64,000 bases of DNA from Cytobacillus gottheilii (GCF_001636345.1 NZ_KV440945.1:1208975-1272974); one strand, 5' to 3'; positions 9,929 through 19,125 are shown, numbered from the stretch's first letter. Notes: generated by a model from the letters alone, not told the origin. Numbers and translations: made by a program.

Positions 9929-10840
9929 TTGTATGCAGCTTTTGATATAGGCGGTACAGAAGTGAAGTATGCAATGCTTTCGATGGATGGAGATTTTCTT
10001 CATAGAGGAAGCTTCCTAACAGAAAGAGACAATGGACAATTGATTTTAAATCAGATGCTGGATGTACTATCACAGTATAAGGAATTAACAGGAATAGCCA
10101 TTAGTGCACCCGGATTTGTGAATGCTTACACAGGCTTTATCGAAAAAGGCGGAGCCATAACAGATTTTGATGGTTTTAATATGAAGGACTATTTAGAAGA
10201 AAAAACGGGATTACCTGTCACCGTTGAAAATGATGTCAATTGTGTGGCGCTCGCAGAGAAATGGCAGGGAAAAGCAAAAAAGCTCGAACATTTTCTTTGT
10301 TTGACGATCGGCACTGGAATCGGCGGTGCAATGGTCCTTGATAATAAACTATATCGAGGAGCATCGTTTGCAGCTGGAGAGTTTGGCTACATGATTACAC
10401 ATGGCTTGCAGGGGGGCTCAATCGATAAAAGTACATTAAGTTCAACCGCTTCTGTATATGGTCTGCGAAAAAGGTACGCAGATATAAAAGGGATTTCAAT
10501 GAAGGATATAACAGGGGTAGAGATTTTTGAAGCAGCAGATCAAGGTGATGAAGATGCGATCAGTGAGATTGAATCCTTCTATGACCATTTATCTACGGGG
10601 CTTTACAATCTGTATTTTATGTTTAATCCAGAAAAGATTTTAATCGGCGGAGGGATCAGTTCCCGCACAGAGTTATTAGAAGAAGTCCGCCAAAGAGTAT
10701 ATAAACTGAATGATTATATCGATGGAAACATCATAGATATTTGCCATTTTAAAAATGAAGCTGGATTAATCGGTGCTTTGTACCACCATCTAGAACAATA
10801 TAAAACTGAAAAAAAGGATGAGACTGTATGGAAGGGTTAG
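9929..10840 (+). CDS. ROK-family sugar kinase (glucose or beta-glucoside kinase)
   Basis: About 303 residues. The ATP-binding signature FDIGGTEVKYAML is at the N-terminus, the catalytic aspartate in VENDVNCVALAE, and TIGTGIGGAMV and GEFGYM follow as in ROK kinases. The zinc-binding CxCGxxGCxE motif of most ROK proteins is absent; the region reads HGLQGGSIDKSTLSS. That is also the case in beta-glucoside kinases, as far as I recall. TTG 9929 is preferred over GTG 9920 because the AAGGAG site ends at 9920. It would phosphorylate the glucose freed by the phospho-glucosidases or an unphosphorylated glucoside. Its end overlaps the IIA start by 13 bases. Confidence 0.85.
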   Translation: MYAAFDIGGTEVKYAMLSMDGDFLHRGSFLTERDNGQLILNQMLDVLSQYKELTGIAISAPGFVNAYTGFIEKGGAITDFDGFNMKDYLEEKTGLPVTVENDVNCVALAEKWQGKAKKLEHFLCLTIGTGIGGAMVLDNKLYRGASFAAGEFGYMITHGLQGGSIDKSTLSSTASVYGLRKRYADIKGISMKDITGVEIFEAADQGDEDAISEIESFYDHLSTGLYNLYFMFNPEKILIGGGISSRTELLEEVRQRVYKLNDYIDGNIIDICHFKNEAGLIGALYHHLEQYKTEKKDETVWKG

Positions 10841-11139
10841 AAGCTGCAGCATTTCAGATTATTAGTAATGTGGGAACAGCAAAAAGTCTTATTATGGAAG
10901 CGCTTTTTGCTGCACGGGCAGGAAATTACCAAGAAGCAGAGGAGAAATTAACAGAATCAAAGCAATATATGAATGAAGGGCATCACGCTCATATGGACCT
11001 GATTCAACAGGAGGCATCCGGAGAAAAGCTGCCATTTTCGCTGCTGCTGATGCACGCAGAGGACCAAATGATGAGTGCAGAAACGATCAGGGATTTAGTT
11101 TCAGAAATGATTCTTATGTATAAGGAAATGCGAAGCTAA
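10828..11139 (+). CDS. PTS lactose/cellobiose-family IIA component
   Basis: 103 residues, the usual size of LicA/CelC-type IIA. His76 in LLLMHAEDQMM is the expected phosphorylation site, and the helical segment GHHAHMDLIQQEA is also typical. It moves phosphate from HPr-His-P to the IIB protein and forms a trimeric helical bundle in known relatives. ATG 10828 lies inside the 3' end of the kinase gene (13-base overlap) with an AAAAAGGATGAG site upstream, so translation is coupled. The GH4 gene starts 13 bases after its stop. Confidence 0.95.
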   Translation: MEGLEAAAFQIISNVGTAKSLIMEALFAARAGNYQEAEEKLTESKQYMNEGHHAHMDLIQQEASGEKLPFSLLLMHAEDQMMSAETIRDLVSEMILMYKEMRS

Positions 11140-11151
11140 GGAGGAATTATC

Positions 11152-12480
11152 TTGAAAAATGGAATTAAAATTGTAACAATTGGCGGAGGTTCAAGCTACA
11201 CACCGGAGCTTATCGAAGGTTTTATTAAAAGATATGATGAACTGCCAGTAAGAGAATTGTGGCTTGTTGATATTGAAAAGGGAAAAGAGAAACTGAATAT
11301 AGTTGGAAACTTAGCAAAAAGAATGGTGGAAAAAGCCGGTCTGCCCATCGACATTCATCTTACATTAGATCGCCGTGAAGCTTTGAAGGATGCAGACTTT
11401 GTCACAACTCAATTTAGAGTAGGGCTGCTGGAGGCTAGAGCAAAAGACGAGCGCATTCCTCTTAAGTATGATGTCATCGGACAGGAAACCAATGGTCCTG
11501 GCGGCTTATTTAAAGGGCTGCGCACGATTCCAGTCGTGTTAGATATTTGCCGCGATATGGAAGAACTTTGTCCAGACGCCTGGCTTGTCAACTTTACTAA
11601 TCCTGCGGGAATGGTGACAGAAGCAGTTCTTCGTTATAGCAATATTAAGAGAGTAGTAGGGCTGTGTAATGTCCCAATTGGAATGAGAATGGGCATAGCA
11701 AAAGCTCTTGGAGTTGAGCCAGAGCGAGTTCAAGTAGACTTTGCAGGTTTGAATCATATGGTGTTTGGGCTGGATGTTTATGTCGATGGAAAAAGCGTAC
11801 TAGATGAAGTCATCGCTGCCCTCGGCAACCCGGAGAATGAGATGACGATGAAAAACATTGCCGGCTTTGCATGGGATGCCGATTTTATTAAAGGTATGGG
11901 TGTCATTCCATGCGGCTACCACCGTTATTACTACAAAACCGATGAAATGCTTCAGGAAGAAAAGGAAGCATCAATTGAAAAAGGAACGAGAGCAGAAGTT
12001 GTTCAAAAGCTTGAAGCTGAGCTGTTTGAGCTCTATAAAAATCCAAATCTGGCCATCAAACCTCCTCAGCTGGAAAAGCGAGGCGGAGCATACTACAGTG
12101 ATGCGGCCTGCAGCCTCATTAACTCAATCTATAATGATAAACGCGATATTCAGCCAGTTAACACACGGAATAATGGGGCCATTGCCAGCATTCCAGATGA
12201 TTCTGCAATTGAAATCAACTGTGTCATTACGAAAGAGGGGCCAAAACCGATTGGAATTGGTGATCTGCCTGTGCCAGTCCGTGGACTTGTACAGCAGATT
12301 AAATCGTTTGAAAGAGTTGCTGCAGAAGCGGCTGTTACAGGAAATTACCATACAGCTTTAGTAGCAATGACCATCAATCCACTAGTGCCTTCAGATACGA
12401 TAGCAAAGAAAATCCTGGATGAAATGCTCGAAGCGCATAAAGAAGACTTGCCTCAGTTTTTTTCGGAGATTAAATCATAA
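11152..12480 (+). CDS. licH: 6-phospho-beta-glucosidase, GH4 family (NAD+/Mn2+-dependent)
   Basis: 442 residues. GH4 enzymes cleave phospho-glycosides by an oxidation-elimination mechanism needing NAD+ and a divalent metal. The Rossmann motif is IGGGSSYTPELIEGF near the N-terminus; NFTNPAGMVTEA follows; Cys172 (GLCNVPIG) and His202 (GLNHM) are the expected metal ligands. It resembles B. subtilis LicH, acting on phosphorylated cellobiose or lichenan fragments. The start is TTG 11152, 8 bases after an AGGAGG site. With the GH1 enzyme at 6454, the operon has two mechanistically different enzymes for similar substrates. A terminator follows. Confidence 0.93.
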   Translation: MKNGIKIVTIGGGSSYTPELIEGFIKRYDELPVRELWLVDIEKGKEKLNIVGNLAKRMVEKAGLPIDIHLTLDRREALKDADFVTTQFRVGLLEARAKDERIPLKYDVIGQETNGPGGLFKGLRTIPVVLDICRDMEELCPDAWLVNFTNPAGMVTEAVLRYSNIKRVVGLCNVPIGMRMGIAKALGVEPERVQVDFAGLNHMVFGLDVYVDGKSVLDEVIAALGNPENEMTMKNIAGFAWDADFIKGMGVIPCGYHRYYYKTDEMLQEEKEASIEKGTRAEVVQKLEAELFELYKNPNLAIKPPQLEKRGGAYYSDAACSLINSIYNDKRDIQPVNTRNNGAIASIPDDSAIEINCVITKEGPKPIGIGDLPVPVRGLVQQIKSFERVAAEAAVTGNYHTALVAMTINPLVPSDTIAKKILDEMLEAHKEDLPQFFSEIKS

Positions 12481-12495
12481 TATTGTTTTGGCAAG

Positions 12496-12538
12496 AGCTT
12501 GAAGCAAAGTATGGAGATGCTTGCTTCAGGCTTTTTTG
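12496..12538 (+). terminator. Terminator of beta-glucoside operon
   Basis: Stem AGCTTGAAGCAAAG / GCTTGCTTCAGGCT with minor mismatches, followed by six T. It begins 16 bases after the GH4 stop. Confidence 0.8.
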
Positions 12539-13600
12539 TATTTTTTATTTAAATGCTTGCTGAGAGGATTGAAATTAGAAAGTTTTTCAAGTGCTAGTTT
12601 ATTTTTTGGTGAAGTAGTATTTTTAGTAGATTGTTTTAGTCCTGCTAGTCCGATAACTGGGGGGATTTGGGGGATTTGTGGGTTAATGGGACTCTGTAAT
12701 CCGAGATAGGGAATTTTATATCGTGTTTTTGGGTTAAATGTGACTTGTTAGTCCAGTATATGGAAAATAGTGGTGATTCCGGGTTCAACGAGACACGTTA
12801 GTCCAGTATATGGAAAATGGAGTCGTGATTACGGGGTAAACGCGACACAATAGTCCAGTATATGGAAAACAGAGTCGTGATTCCGAGCTAAACGCGACAC
12901 AATAGTCCAGTATATGGAAAACAGAGTCGTGATTACGGGGTAAACACGACACGATAGTCCAGTATATGGAAAATGGAGTCGTGATTAAGAGTTAAACAAG
13001 ACACGATAGTCCAGTATATGGAAAACAGAGTCGTGATTCCGAGCTAAACGAGACACACTAGTCCAGTATATGGAAAAAGGTGTCGTAATTACGGGTTAAA
13101 CGAGACACAATAGTCCAGTATATGGAAAACAGAGTCGTGATTACGGGGTAAACAAGACACGATAGTCCAGTATATGGAAAACAGAGTCGTGATTACGGGG
13201 TAAACAAGACACGATAATCCAGTATATGGAAAACAGAGTCGTGATTCCGAGCTAAACGCGACACAATAGTCCTGTATATGGAAAAAGGTGTCGTAATTAC
13301 GGCTACAAGCAACCAATCCCCTCATCTTATCGCGAAAACAACCGGCTACTTCATTGTGCCTCATTTATCATATTAAAACCTCGAAATGCTGATCTATTCA
13401 AACATTTACCACCGAACAAGATGCTTTGAGTCAATGTTTATAAAACGGTCATGCTTACTTCCTTTTTCTTGTAAAATTCCGAAAATAATGTAAGTAATAA
13501 AACCTATTGCAATACATATAAAAAAGACATAGAATTACTTTGGAATTCGAAATAAAGTACGGTTTTTATGAACTTTTAAAATATATAAGGGAGGTTGCGT
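12539..13600. other. Non-coding stretch around tandem array
   Basis: Apart from the array at 12731-13300, I see no gene, RNA or clear promoter here. The flanks (12539-12730 and 13301-13580) are AT-rich; the short ORFs that cross them have no ribosome sites and include repeat sequence. Confidence 0.6.
12731..13300. repeat. Tandem array, 11 copies of a 52-bp unit
   Basis: Eleven contiguous copies; the first is 50 bp and the others exactly 52 bp, starting at 12781, 12833, 12885 and so on to 13249. The most conserved core is AGTCCAGTATATGGAAAA, present in nine or more copies without change. The rest (for example GAGTCGTGATTACGGGG and TAAACGAGACACGATAGT) varies at a few positions. TCCA/TGGA and, in many copies, CACGA/TCGTG can pair, so each unit can form a nested hairpin. 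There are no unique spacers, so it is not a CRISPR array. The period is not a multiple of three and no ORF with a ribosome site spans it. Confidence 0.95.
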
Positions 13601-14782
13601 ATGCCTCGTGTAGTATGGCTTTTGGTAATTGGTATGGCTGTGAATGTAACAGGTTCTAGTTTTTTATGGCCCCTTAATACGATCTATATTCATGATCATT
13701 TAGGAAAATCCTTATCGGTCGCTGGAATAGTGCTCATGCTGAATGCGGGAGCAAGTGTTGTCGGCAATCTGATCGGCGGTACGCTCTTTGATAAGATTGG
13801 CGGTTTTAAGTCTGTACTCCTCGGAATCGGCATAACCGTCTCAGCGTTAATGGGTCTGTCTTTATGGAATGACTTTTTGCCTTATGTAATCTTCTTAACC
13901 ATTGTTGGTTTCGGTTCAGGTATTGTGTTTCCATCCATGTATGCAATGGCCGGTTCTGCCTGGAAGGAAGGCGGAAGGAAAGCATTTAATGCCATTTATG
14001 TAGCGCAAAACTTAGGTGTTGCGATTGGATCTGCCTTGGGCGGAATTGTAGCATCCTTTTCATTTGATTTAATTTTTGCGGCAAATACGTTAATGTATAT
14101 TATTTTCTTATGTATTGCTGTGTTCGGCTATAGAGGAATCAGTGCTTCTGCCAGCAGTCAGACATCCGTGATTGCTGAGAGCGGAGCAGTTAAAAGTCAT
14201 ACAAAATTATATGCTCTTTTAACCTTATGTATTGGCTATTTACTGTGCTGGGTTGGATATGTACAATGGCAATCCACTATTTCTGCCTATACACAAGAGC
14301 TCAATATATCGTTAAGTCACTATAGTTTATTATGGACAGTAAATGGTGCGCTGATTGTATTGGGACAGCCAATTGTAAATCAATTGGTTAAGCGGATCAG
14401 CTCATTAAAGCTTCAGATTAATATTGGTATTGTGATCTTTATTGTGTCATTTGGTGTTGCTGCAGGTGCTCAGGAATTTTCAGCATTTATGGCAGCCATG
14501 GTGATTTTAACAATTGGTGAAATGCTGATTTGGCCGGCAGTTCCTACCATTGCTAATTCTCTTGCTCCTAAAGGCAGAGAAGGTTTTTATCAAGGAATTG
14601 TCAACAGCACCGCAACTGGCGGACGCATGATCGGACCACTTCTTGGAGGTTTACTAGTCGACTTCTACGGTATTTCAATGTTATTTATGTTATTAATTGT
14701 GCTTCTGGTCGTATCCATTTTTACAACGCTTATTTATGACCGGAAACTGAAGGAAAATAAACAGCTTGCACATGCATCATAA
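13601..14782 (+). CDS. yttB: MFS transporter
   Basis: 393 residues with about twelve hydrophobic segments, a standard major facilitator. The first half carries the family's loop motif GGTLFDKIGGFKSVL between helices 2 and 3; the second half has GGRMIGPLLGGLLVDFYG. Such proteins export drugs or metabolites by proton exchange. A gene of this type near leuS corresponds in position to B. subtilis yttB, so I use that name with caution. ATG 13601 follows AAGGGAGG; the in-frame TTG at 13595 is upstream of proper spacing. It is isolated between two repeat clusters. The substrate is unknown. Confidence 0.8.
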   Translation: MPRVVWLLVIGMAVNVTGSSFLWPLNTIYIHDHLGKSLSVAGIVLMLNAGASVVGNLIGGTLFDKIGGFKSVLLGIGITVSALMGLSLWNDFLPYVIFLTIVGFGSGIVFPSMYAMAGSAWKEGGRKAFNAIYVAQNLGVAIGSALGGIVASFSFDLIFAANTLMYIIFLCIAVFGYRGISASASSQTSVIAESGAVKSHTKLYALLTLCIGYLLCWVGYVQWQSTISAYTQELNISLSHYSLLWTVNGALIVLGQPIVNQLVKRISSLKLQINIGIVIFIVSFGVAAGAQEFSAFMAAMVILTIGEMLIWPAVPTIANSLAPKGREGFYQGIVNSTATGGRMIGPLLGGLLVDFYGISMLFMLLIVLLVVSIFTTLIYDRKLKENKQLAHAS

Positions 14783-14786
14783 ATTT

Positions 14787-14829
14787 AAAAAAGGACGCTG
14801 AATGAATTTTCATTTCACGTCCTTTTTTT
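14787..14829. terminator. Bidirectional terminator between MFS gene and minus-strand ORF
   Basis: Stem AAAAAAGGACG / CGTCCTTTTTTT with an additional inner pairing of GAATGAA-like bases. A-run and T-run flank both sides, so it can end transcription from either strand. Confidence 0.88.
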
Positions 14830-14840
14830 ACATTATAGGA

Positions 14841-15185
14841 TTAAGAAAGATCAGCTAGGCGGCTGTCATCTTCTATATAAATCGTATGACGGAAGAAGCT
14901 TTTCAAAAGGATCCACCGTGCTGGATACATGCTGATGAAGGACTGCATGGCTTCATATGAATGAATTAGTAAATAATCTACAGGCTGTCTTGTTTCTTTA
15001 ATATCATAAAAAAGCGCATGGGGAATAGTGTAATAAGGATTAAGCTGATAAGGATTTAATGTTTTTTCTTTTAAATGTTGTGTTTTCATATAATTTGTAA
15101 GGCAATTTATTTGTAATTGTTTGCTTTCTGCCTTTGATAAACCTTGTAAACTTAGATTTTCATTGACTAGCATGATCGCATTCAT
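14841..15185 (-). CDS. Hypothetical protein, 114 residues
   Basis: I do not recognise this protein. It has no signal peptide or clear membrane segment, is rich in tyrosine, leucine and glutamine, and contains PYQLNPYYTIPHALFYDIKE in the middle. A GAGG-type ribosome site is about 12 bases before ATG 15185, which is a poor spacing; the in-frame ATG four codons later is no better placed. It shares a bidirectional terminator with the MFS gene and points away from leuS. Codon use looks normal for the region, so I think it is real, but it is flanked by repeats and could be a decaying or lineage-specific gene. Confidence 0.5.
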   Translation of the reverse strand: MNAIMLVNENLSLQGLSKAESKQLQINCLTNYMKTQHLKEKTLNPYQLNPYYTIPHALFYDIKETRQPVDYLLIHSYEAMQSFISMYPARWILLKSFFRHTIYIEDDSRLADLS

Positions 15186-15789
15186 TTAGAATCACATCCT
15201 CACTATATGTTTGGCCTAAAATTCCGCATGATATACGTTTGTGAGGTGGAGGAACAGTGTTTTTATCACCTTAGAACACGATTCAGCCAAAAACTTTATT
15301 CAAGGTTGTGATCACAATGACTAGAGCACCTTTTGCTGAAAGTACCAGCCAGACTGGATCACGGAAATCATCTGCAGTAGATAAAATAAGCGGAGGTTTT
15401 CCGCTTATTAGCATTTTGGAGCTTTTTTAGGAGAAAATAAGGGGAGTTTTTCCGGTTATGTACAGATAAATCGGTCATTTTCATGTGTTTTGAAGGAATA
15501 GTCGGAATTTCTCCCTCTATTTTAGCTGTTTTTCGAGCAATATCTTAAATAAAGGGAATTTCTCCGCTTATGGCGAACTCGACTATCTGCATCTAATCAA
15601 CCATTACGGCTTTCGGTACTCCCCCTTGTTGGCTATGCTTCTAAATTCCACGCCATCTCACAGTCACACCATTAATCAGCACTGCATATCCTATGTACTA
15701 TATTTCTTCTGGAAAAGCCTGCTTGCATCCTGGCGGGAAATAAATTACAATGTCAATATATTTATATTGAACTGCTATGATAAGGAATA
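15186..15789. other. Non-coding stretch before leuS T-box
   Basis: Apart from the repeat cluster at 15385-15575, I see no gene. A promoter for the T-box transcript must lie near 15720-15785; candidate -10 boxes are TACAAT at 15747 and TATGAT at 15776, but neither has a convincing -35 partner. Confidence 0.5.
15385..15575. repeat. Degenerate repeat cluster, four copies with period about 51 bp
   Basis: Copies start near 15385, 15436, 15497 and 15548 (spacings 51, 61, 51). The best copy is AATAAGCGGAGGTTTTCCGCTTATT, a perfect hairpin with 10-bp arms; later copies (AATAAGGGGA...TCCGGTTAT, AATAGTCGGA...CTCTATT, AATAAAGGGA...CCGCTTAT) have drifted. Similar AATAAGCGGA hairpin elements occur between genes in many Bacillaceae, from memory. 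Confidence 0.7.
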
Positions 15790-16017
15790 GTAATGATCGC
15801 TTGCCTTGACCTATAGAGAGCTGACGGGTGGTGAAAGTCAGCCTGGCACATCATGAACTCGCCTTTTGAGCAGCAAGCATGAACCTTCAGTAATGCTTGC
15901 CGTATTCCGCGTTAAGGATGAATGAAGCGGGTGACTTTGTCACTAATGTGGGTGGTACCGCGGGAGTAATAATACATATATCTCTCGTCCCTTATTTTTA
16001 AGGGACGGGAGTTTTTT
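15790..16017 (+). promoter_or_regulatory. T-box riboswitch, leucine-specific (CUC specifier)
   Basis: The conserved T-box sequence GGTGGTACCGCG is at 15951-15962, and the Stem I region is upstream. The specifier triplet following GAA is CTC at 15858-15860 (context CATGAACTCGCC), a leucine codon, which fits leuS downstream. The leader ends with a terminator stem CTCTCGTCCCT / AGGGACGGGAG (about 15982-16011) and a T-run. Uncharged leucyl-tRNA would pair at both the specifier and the T-box bulge, favouring the antiterminator and leuS expression. Confidence 0.95.
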
Positions 16018-16044
16018 ATTTTTGCTGTTTTTCAACAGCTAACT

Positions 16045-16131
16045 AAAGCGGAAGTGGGAAGGTGAGCTCCGCAGGCACTCGCCAAGCAAGCTCTCTACTT
16101 CCCCGCGGAAAGCGAGTACCCTGAAGCGGAA
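16045..16131. repeat. GC-rich dispersed intergenic repeat inside leuS leader
   Basis: The segment from AAAGCGGAAGTGGGAAGG to GGAAAGCGAGTACCCTGAAGCGG is a member of a widespread Bacillaceae intergenic repeat (recognised from memory by its CCGCGGAAAGCGAGT core). It lies between the T-box terminator and the leuS ribosome site, so every antiterminated leuS mRNA carries it. Related pieces are at 28565-28790. Confidence 0.65.
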
Positions 16132-16187
16132 TAACTATTTTTTGTTCTTTATAGTTAGCAGTTATTATGATTTAGGAGGAAACAGAC

Positions 16188-18605
16188 ATGAACTTCAATC
16201 ATCAGGAGATTGAAAAAAAGTGGCAGCAATATTGGGAAGAAAATAAAACATTCAAAACTAGCGAAGAAGAAGGCAAGCGTAAATTCTATGCGTTGGATAT
16301 GTTCCCATATCCATCAGGCGCCGGCTTGCATGTTGGGCACCCGGAAGGATACACGGCTACAGATATCCTTTCTCGTATGAAAAGAATGCAAGGCTACAAT
16401 GTCCTGCACCCAATGGGCTGGGACGCATTTGGATTGCCAGCAGAGCAATATGCGATTGATACAGGAAATGATCCTGCAGAATTTACCGAAAAAAATATCA
16501 ATACATTCCGCCGTCAAATTAAAGCACTGGGCTTTTCTTACGATTGGGATCGCGAAATTAATACAACAGATCCAGACTATTACAAATGGACACAATGGAT
16601 TTTTATCAAGCTCTATGAAAAAGGCTTAGCTTATATCGATGAAGTGGCGGTAAACTGGTGTCCAGCACTAGGAACTGTTTTAGCAAATGAAGAAGTAATT
16701 GATGGAAAAAGTGAGCGTGGCGGGCATCCTGTAGAACGCAGACCGATGCGCCAATGGGTATTGAAAATTACGGAGTATGCTGATCGTCTTCTTGACGATT
16801 TAGATGATCTTGATTGGCCTGAAAGTCTAAAAGATATGCAGCGCAATTGGATTGGCCGTTCTGAAGGTGCTGAGGTGACTTTCAGCATTGATGGTCATGA
16901 CGATACATTTACTGTGTTTACAACACGCCCTGATACACTATTTGGTGCAACATATGCCGTTTTAGCACCTGAACATGCGTTAGTTGATTCAATTACAACA
17001 GAAGCTCAAAAAGCTGAAGTTCAGGCATATATCGAGAAAATTAAATCGAAGAGCGATCTTGAGCGTACGGATCTAGCGAAAGAAAAAACAGGTGTCTTTA
17101 CTGGTGCTTATGCGATTAACCCGGCAAGCGGCGAAAAAATGCCAATTTGGATCGCGGATTATGTTCTTGTCAGCTACGGAACTGGTGCGATCATGGCAGT
17201 ACCTGCACATGATGAGCGTGATTATGAATTCGCACAAGCGTTTGAATTGCCGATTGTAGAAGTTGTGGCAGGCGGAGATGTCAGCAAGGAAGCATATACT
17301 GGCGATGGCGAGCATGTGAACTCTGATTTCCTAAATGGTCTTAACAAAGAAGAAGCGATTACTAAAATGATTGCATGGCTTGAAGAGAAAGAGATTGGCA
17401 CGAAGAAAATTACTTACCGCTTGCGTGATTGGCTATTCAGCCGCCAGCGCTACTGGGGTGAGCCAATTCCAATTATCCATTGGGAAGATGGCACAATGAC
17501 AGCTGTACCGGAAGAAGAGCTTCCGCTTATTCTGCCTAAAACAACAGAAATCAAGCCGTCAGGAACAGGTGAATCACCGCTTGCTAATATTGAAGACTGG
17601 TTAAATGTTGAGGATCCGGCAACAGGCAAAAAAGGCAGACGTGAAACAAATACAATGCCGCAATGGGCAGGCAGCAGCTGGTACTACCTTCGTTATATCG
17701 ATCCGAAAAATAGCGAAAAAATTGCTGATCCTGAAAAAATTAAAAAATGGCTTCCAGTTGATATTTATATCGGCGGTGTGGAGCATGCCGTGCTTCACTT
17801 GCTATATGCAAGATTCTGGCACAAGGTGCTATATGATATTGGAGTAGTGCATACAAAAGAGCCGTTCCAAAAACTATTTAACCAAGGAATGATTCTTGGC
17901 GATAATAACGAAAAAATGAGTAAATCAAAAGGAAATGTTGTTAATCCGGATGATATCATTTCAAGTCATGGAGCAGATACACTGCGTCTATACGAAATGT
18001 TTATGGGACCGCTGGAAGCTTCAATTGCCTGGTCAACAAATGGTCTTGATGGAGCAAGAAGATTCCTTGACCGTATCTGGCGCCTATTTATTGAGGAGAA
18101 TGGTCAGCTATCCTCCCGTATTAAAGGGAATGAAGAAGGCGGAGAGCTTGAAAAGGTATACCATCAGACTGTTAAAAAGGTAACTGAGGACTTTGAAGGG
18201 CTGCGTTTTAATACAGCGATCTCTCAAATGATGGTCTTCATCAATGATGCATACAAAGCAGAAAATCTGCCAGTAGGCTATGCAGAGGGCTTTGTTAAAA
18301 TGCTTTCTCCAATTGCTCCACATATTGCAGAAGAACTTTGGGCGAAGCTGGGTCATAGCGGTACGGTTACGTATGAGTCTTGGCCGGCATTTGATGAAGC
18401 AAAACTGACAGACGATGAAGTTGAAATCGTTGTACAAGTGAATGGAAAAGTAAAAGCAAAGCTAATGGTTCCAGCAGATGCACAAAAAGACATCCTTGAG
18501 CAAATAGCAATGGATGATGACAAGGTCAAAGAGCAAATTGAAGGAAAAACGGTTAGAAAAGTGATTGCTGTACCTGGAAAATTAGTTAATATCGTTGCAA
18601 ATTAA
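16188..18605 (+). CDS. leuS: Leucyl-tRNA synthetase
   Basis: 805 residues, the normal size of a bacterial class I LeuRS. It charges tRNA-Leu with leucine in the cytoplasm. The HIGH motif is HVGH (residues 48-51, within [16 protein letters not shown]), and KMSKS is at 576-580. The editing (CP1) domain lies between, with [12 protein letters not shown] and the [19 protein letters not shown] segment that removes mischarged amino acids. A C-terminal tRNA-binding domain ends the protein. ATG 16188 follows TTAGGAGG. Expression is controlled by the leucine T-box at 15790-16017, and a strong terminator follows the stop. Confidence 0.98.
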   Translation: MNFNHQEIEKKWQQYWEENKTFKTSEEEGKRKFYALDMFPYPSGAGLHVGHPEGYTATDILSRMKRMQGYNVLHPMGWDAFGLPAEQYAIDTGNDPAEFTEKNINTFRRQIKALGFSYDWDREINTTDPDYYKWTQWIFIKLYEKGLAYIDEVAVNWCPALGTVLANEEVIDGKSERGGHPVERRPMRQWVLKITEYADRLLDDLDDLDWPESLKDMQRNWIGRSEGAEVTFSIDGHDDTFTVFTTRPDTLFGATYAVLAPEHALVDSITTEAQKAEVQAYIEKIKSKSDLERTDLAKEKTGVFTGAYAINPASGEKMPIWIADYVLVSYGTGAIMAVPAHDERDYEFAQAFELPIVEVVAGGDVSKEAYTGDGEHVNSDFLNGLNKEEAITKMIAWLEEKEIGTKKITYRLRDWLFSRQRYWGEPIPIIHWEDGTMTAVPEEELPLILPKTTEIKPSGTGESPLANIEDWLNVEDPATGKKGRRETNTMPQWAGSSWYYLRYIDPKNSEKIADPEKIKKWLPVDIYIGGVEHAVLHLLYARFWHKVLYDIGVVHTKEPFQKLFNQGMILGDNNEKMSKSKGNVVNPDDIISSHGADTLRLYEMFMGPLEASIAWSTNGLDGARRFLDRIWRLFIEENGQLSSRIKGNEEGGELEKVYHQTVKKVTEDFEGLRFNTAISQMMVFINDAYKAENLPVGYAEGFVKMLSPIAPHIAEELWAKLGHSGTVTYESWPAFDEAKLTDDEVEIVVQVNGKVKAKLMVPADAQKDILEQIAMDDDKVKEQIEGKTVRKVIAVPGKLVNIVAN

Positions 18606-18606
18606 T

Positions 18607-18646
18607 AAAAAACATTCCCTGATTGCTTTTTCAGGGAATGTTTTTT
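18607..18646 (+). terminator. Terminator of leuS
   Basis: Stem AACATTCCCTGA / TCAGGGAATGTT with a loop near 8 bases, flanked by A-run and T-run. Confidence 0.92.
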
Positions 18647-18750
18647 ACACTATCAGTATTATAAATGAGCAGCAAGGATAAATTTCGGCGCTGTGGCTCA
18701 TTTAGGAATGTAGTATAAGTGCAACTAAGCCTCTGGCTGTGCCTTGCAGG

Positions 18751-18774
18751 CTTGCCAGTCGGCAAGTTTTCTTT
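18751..18774 (+). other. Hairpin with T-rich tail before rhodanese gene
   Basis: CTTGCC / GGCAAG with a 4-base loop, followed by TTTTCTTT. It sits in a degenerate repeat-like stretch (18720-18770) 45 bases before the rhodanese start; it could be an upstream terminator or a repeat remnant. Confidence 0.35.
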
Positions 18775-18818
18775 ACTATAGGAATAGTGAAATCGGCAAT
18801 AGAAAGGATGTATGTGAA

Positions 18819-19118
18819 ATGATTCCAGAAATAACAACAGAAGAATTAGAACAAAAGCTTAAAGCTGGTGAAAAGCTTGAATTGATTGATGTGCGTGAGG
18901 ATGAAGAGGTTGCTGGGGGAATAATTCCTGGCGCAAAACATATTCGTATGGGGACAATTCCTGAAAATCTTGATCAGTTGGACAAAGAAAAGGAATATAT
19001 CTTTATCTGCCGTTCTGGCGGACGAAGCGCTAATGTCTGTCATTACCTGCAGGACCAAGGCTATAAGGTCGTCAACATGAAAGGCGGCATGCTTGACTGG
19101 AGCGGCGAAACTGAATAA
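18819..19118 (+). CDS. ytwF: Rhodanese-like protein YtwF
   Basis: 99 residues, a single rhodanese domain. The active-site cysteine is Cys64 in ICRSGGRSANV, a loop of the sulfurtransferase type. Such proteins carry persulfide sulfur; the cellular partner is not known. ATG 18819 has an AGAAAGGA site; the open frame extends further upstream through repeat-like DNA but without a ribosome site, so I rejected the longer version. It lies just after leuS, as ytwF does in B. subtilis, and is monocistronic with its own terminator. Confidence 0.88.
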   Translation: MIPEITTEELEQKLKAGEKLELIDVREDEEVAGGIIPGAKHIRMGTIPENLDQLDKEKEYIFICRSGGRSANVCHYLQDQGYKVVNMKGGMLDWSGETE

Positions 19119-19125
19119 ATAGCAT

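Noticed and set aside
11858-12361. Plus-strand ORF of 167 codons inside the GH4 gene
   Set aside because: It lies wholly within a well-supported GH4 gene in another frame and has no family resemblance.
12521-12709. Plus-strand ORF of 62 codons after the GH4 terminator
   Set aside because: It begins inside the terminator stem and has no ribosome site.
12731-13300. CRISPR-like array
   Set aside because: The units are contiguous and similar over their whole length, with no unique spacers and no cas genes nearby; it is a tandem repeat.
13089-13364. Minus-strand ORF of 91 codons across the tandem repeats
   Set aside because: It consists of repeat sequence read in shifting frames (52 is not a multiple of three) and has no convincing ribosome site.
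18744-18818. N-terminal extension of the rhodanese gene
   Set aside because: The extra residues derive from a repeat-like hairpin region; the ribosome site is at the later ATG (18819) and the shorter protein has normal family length.
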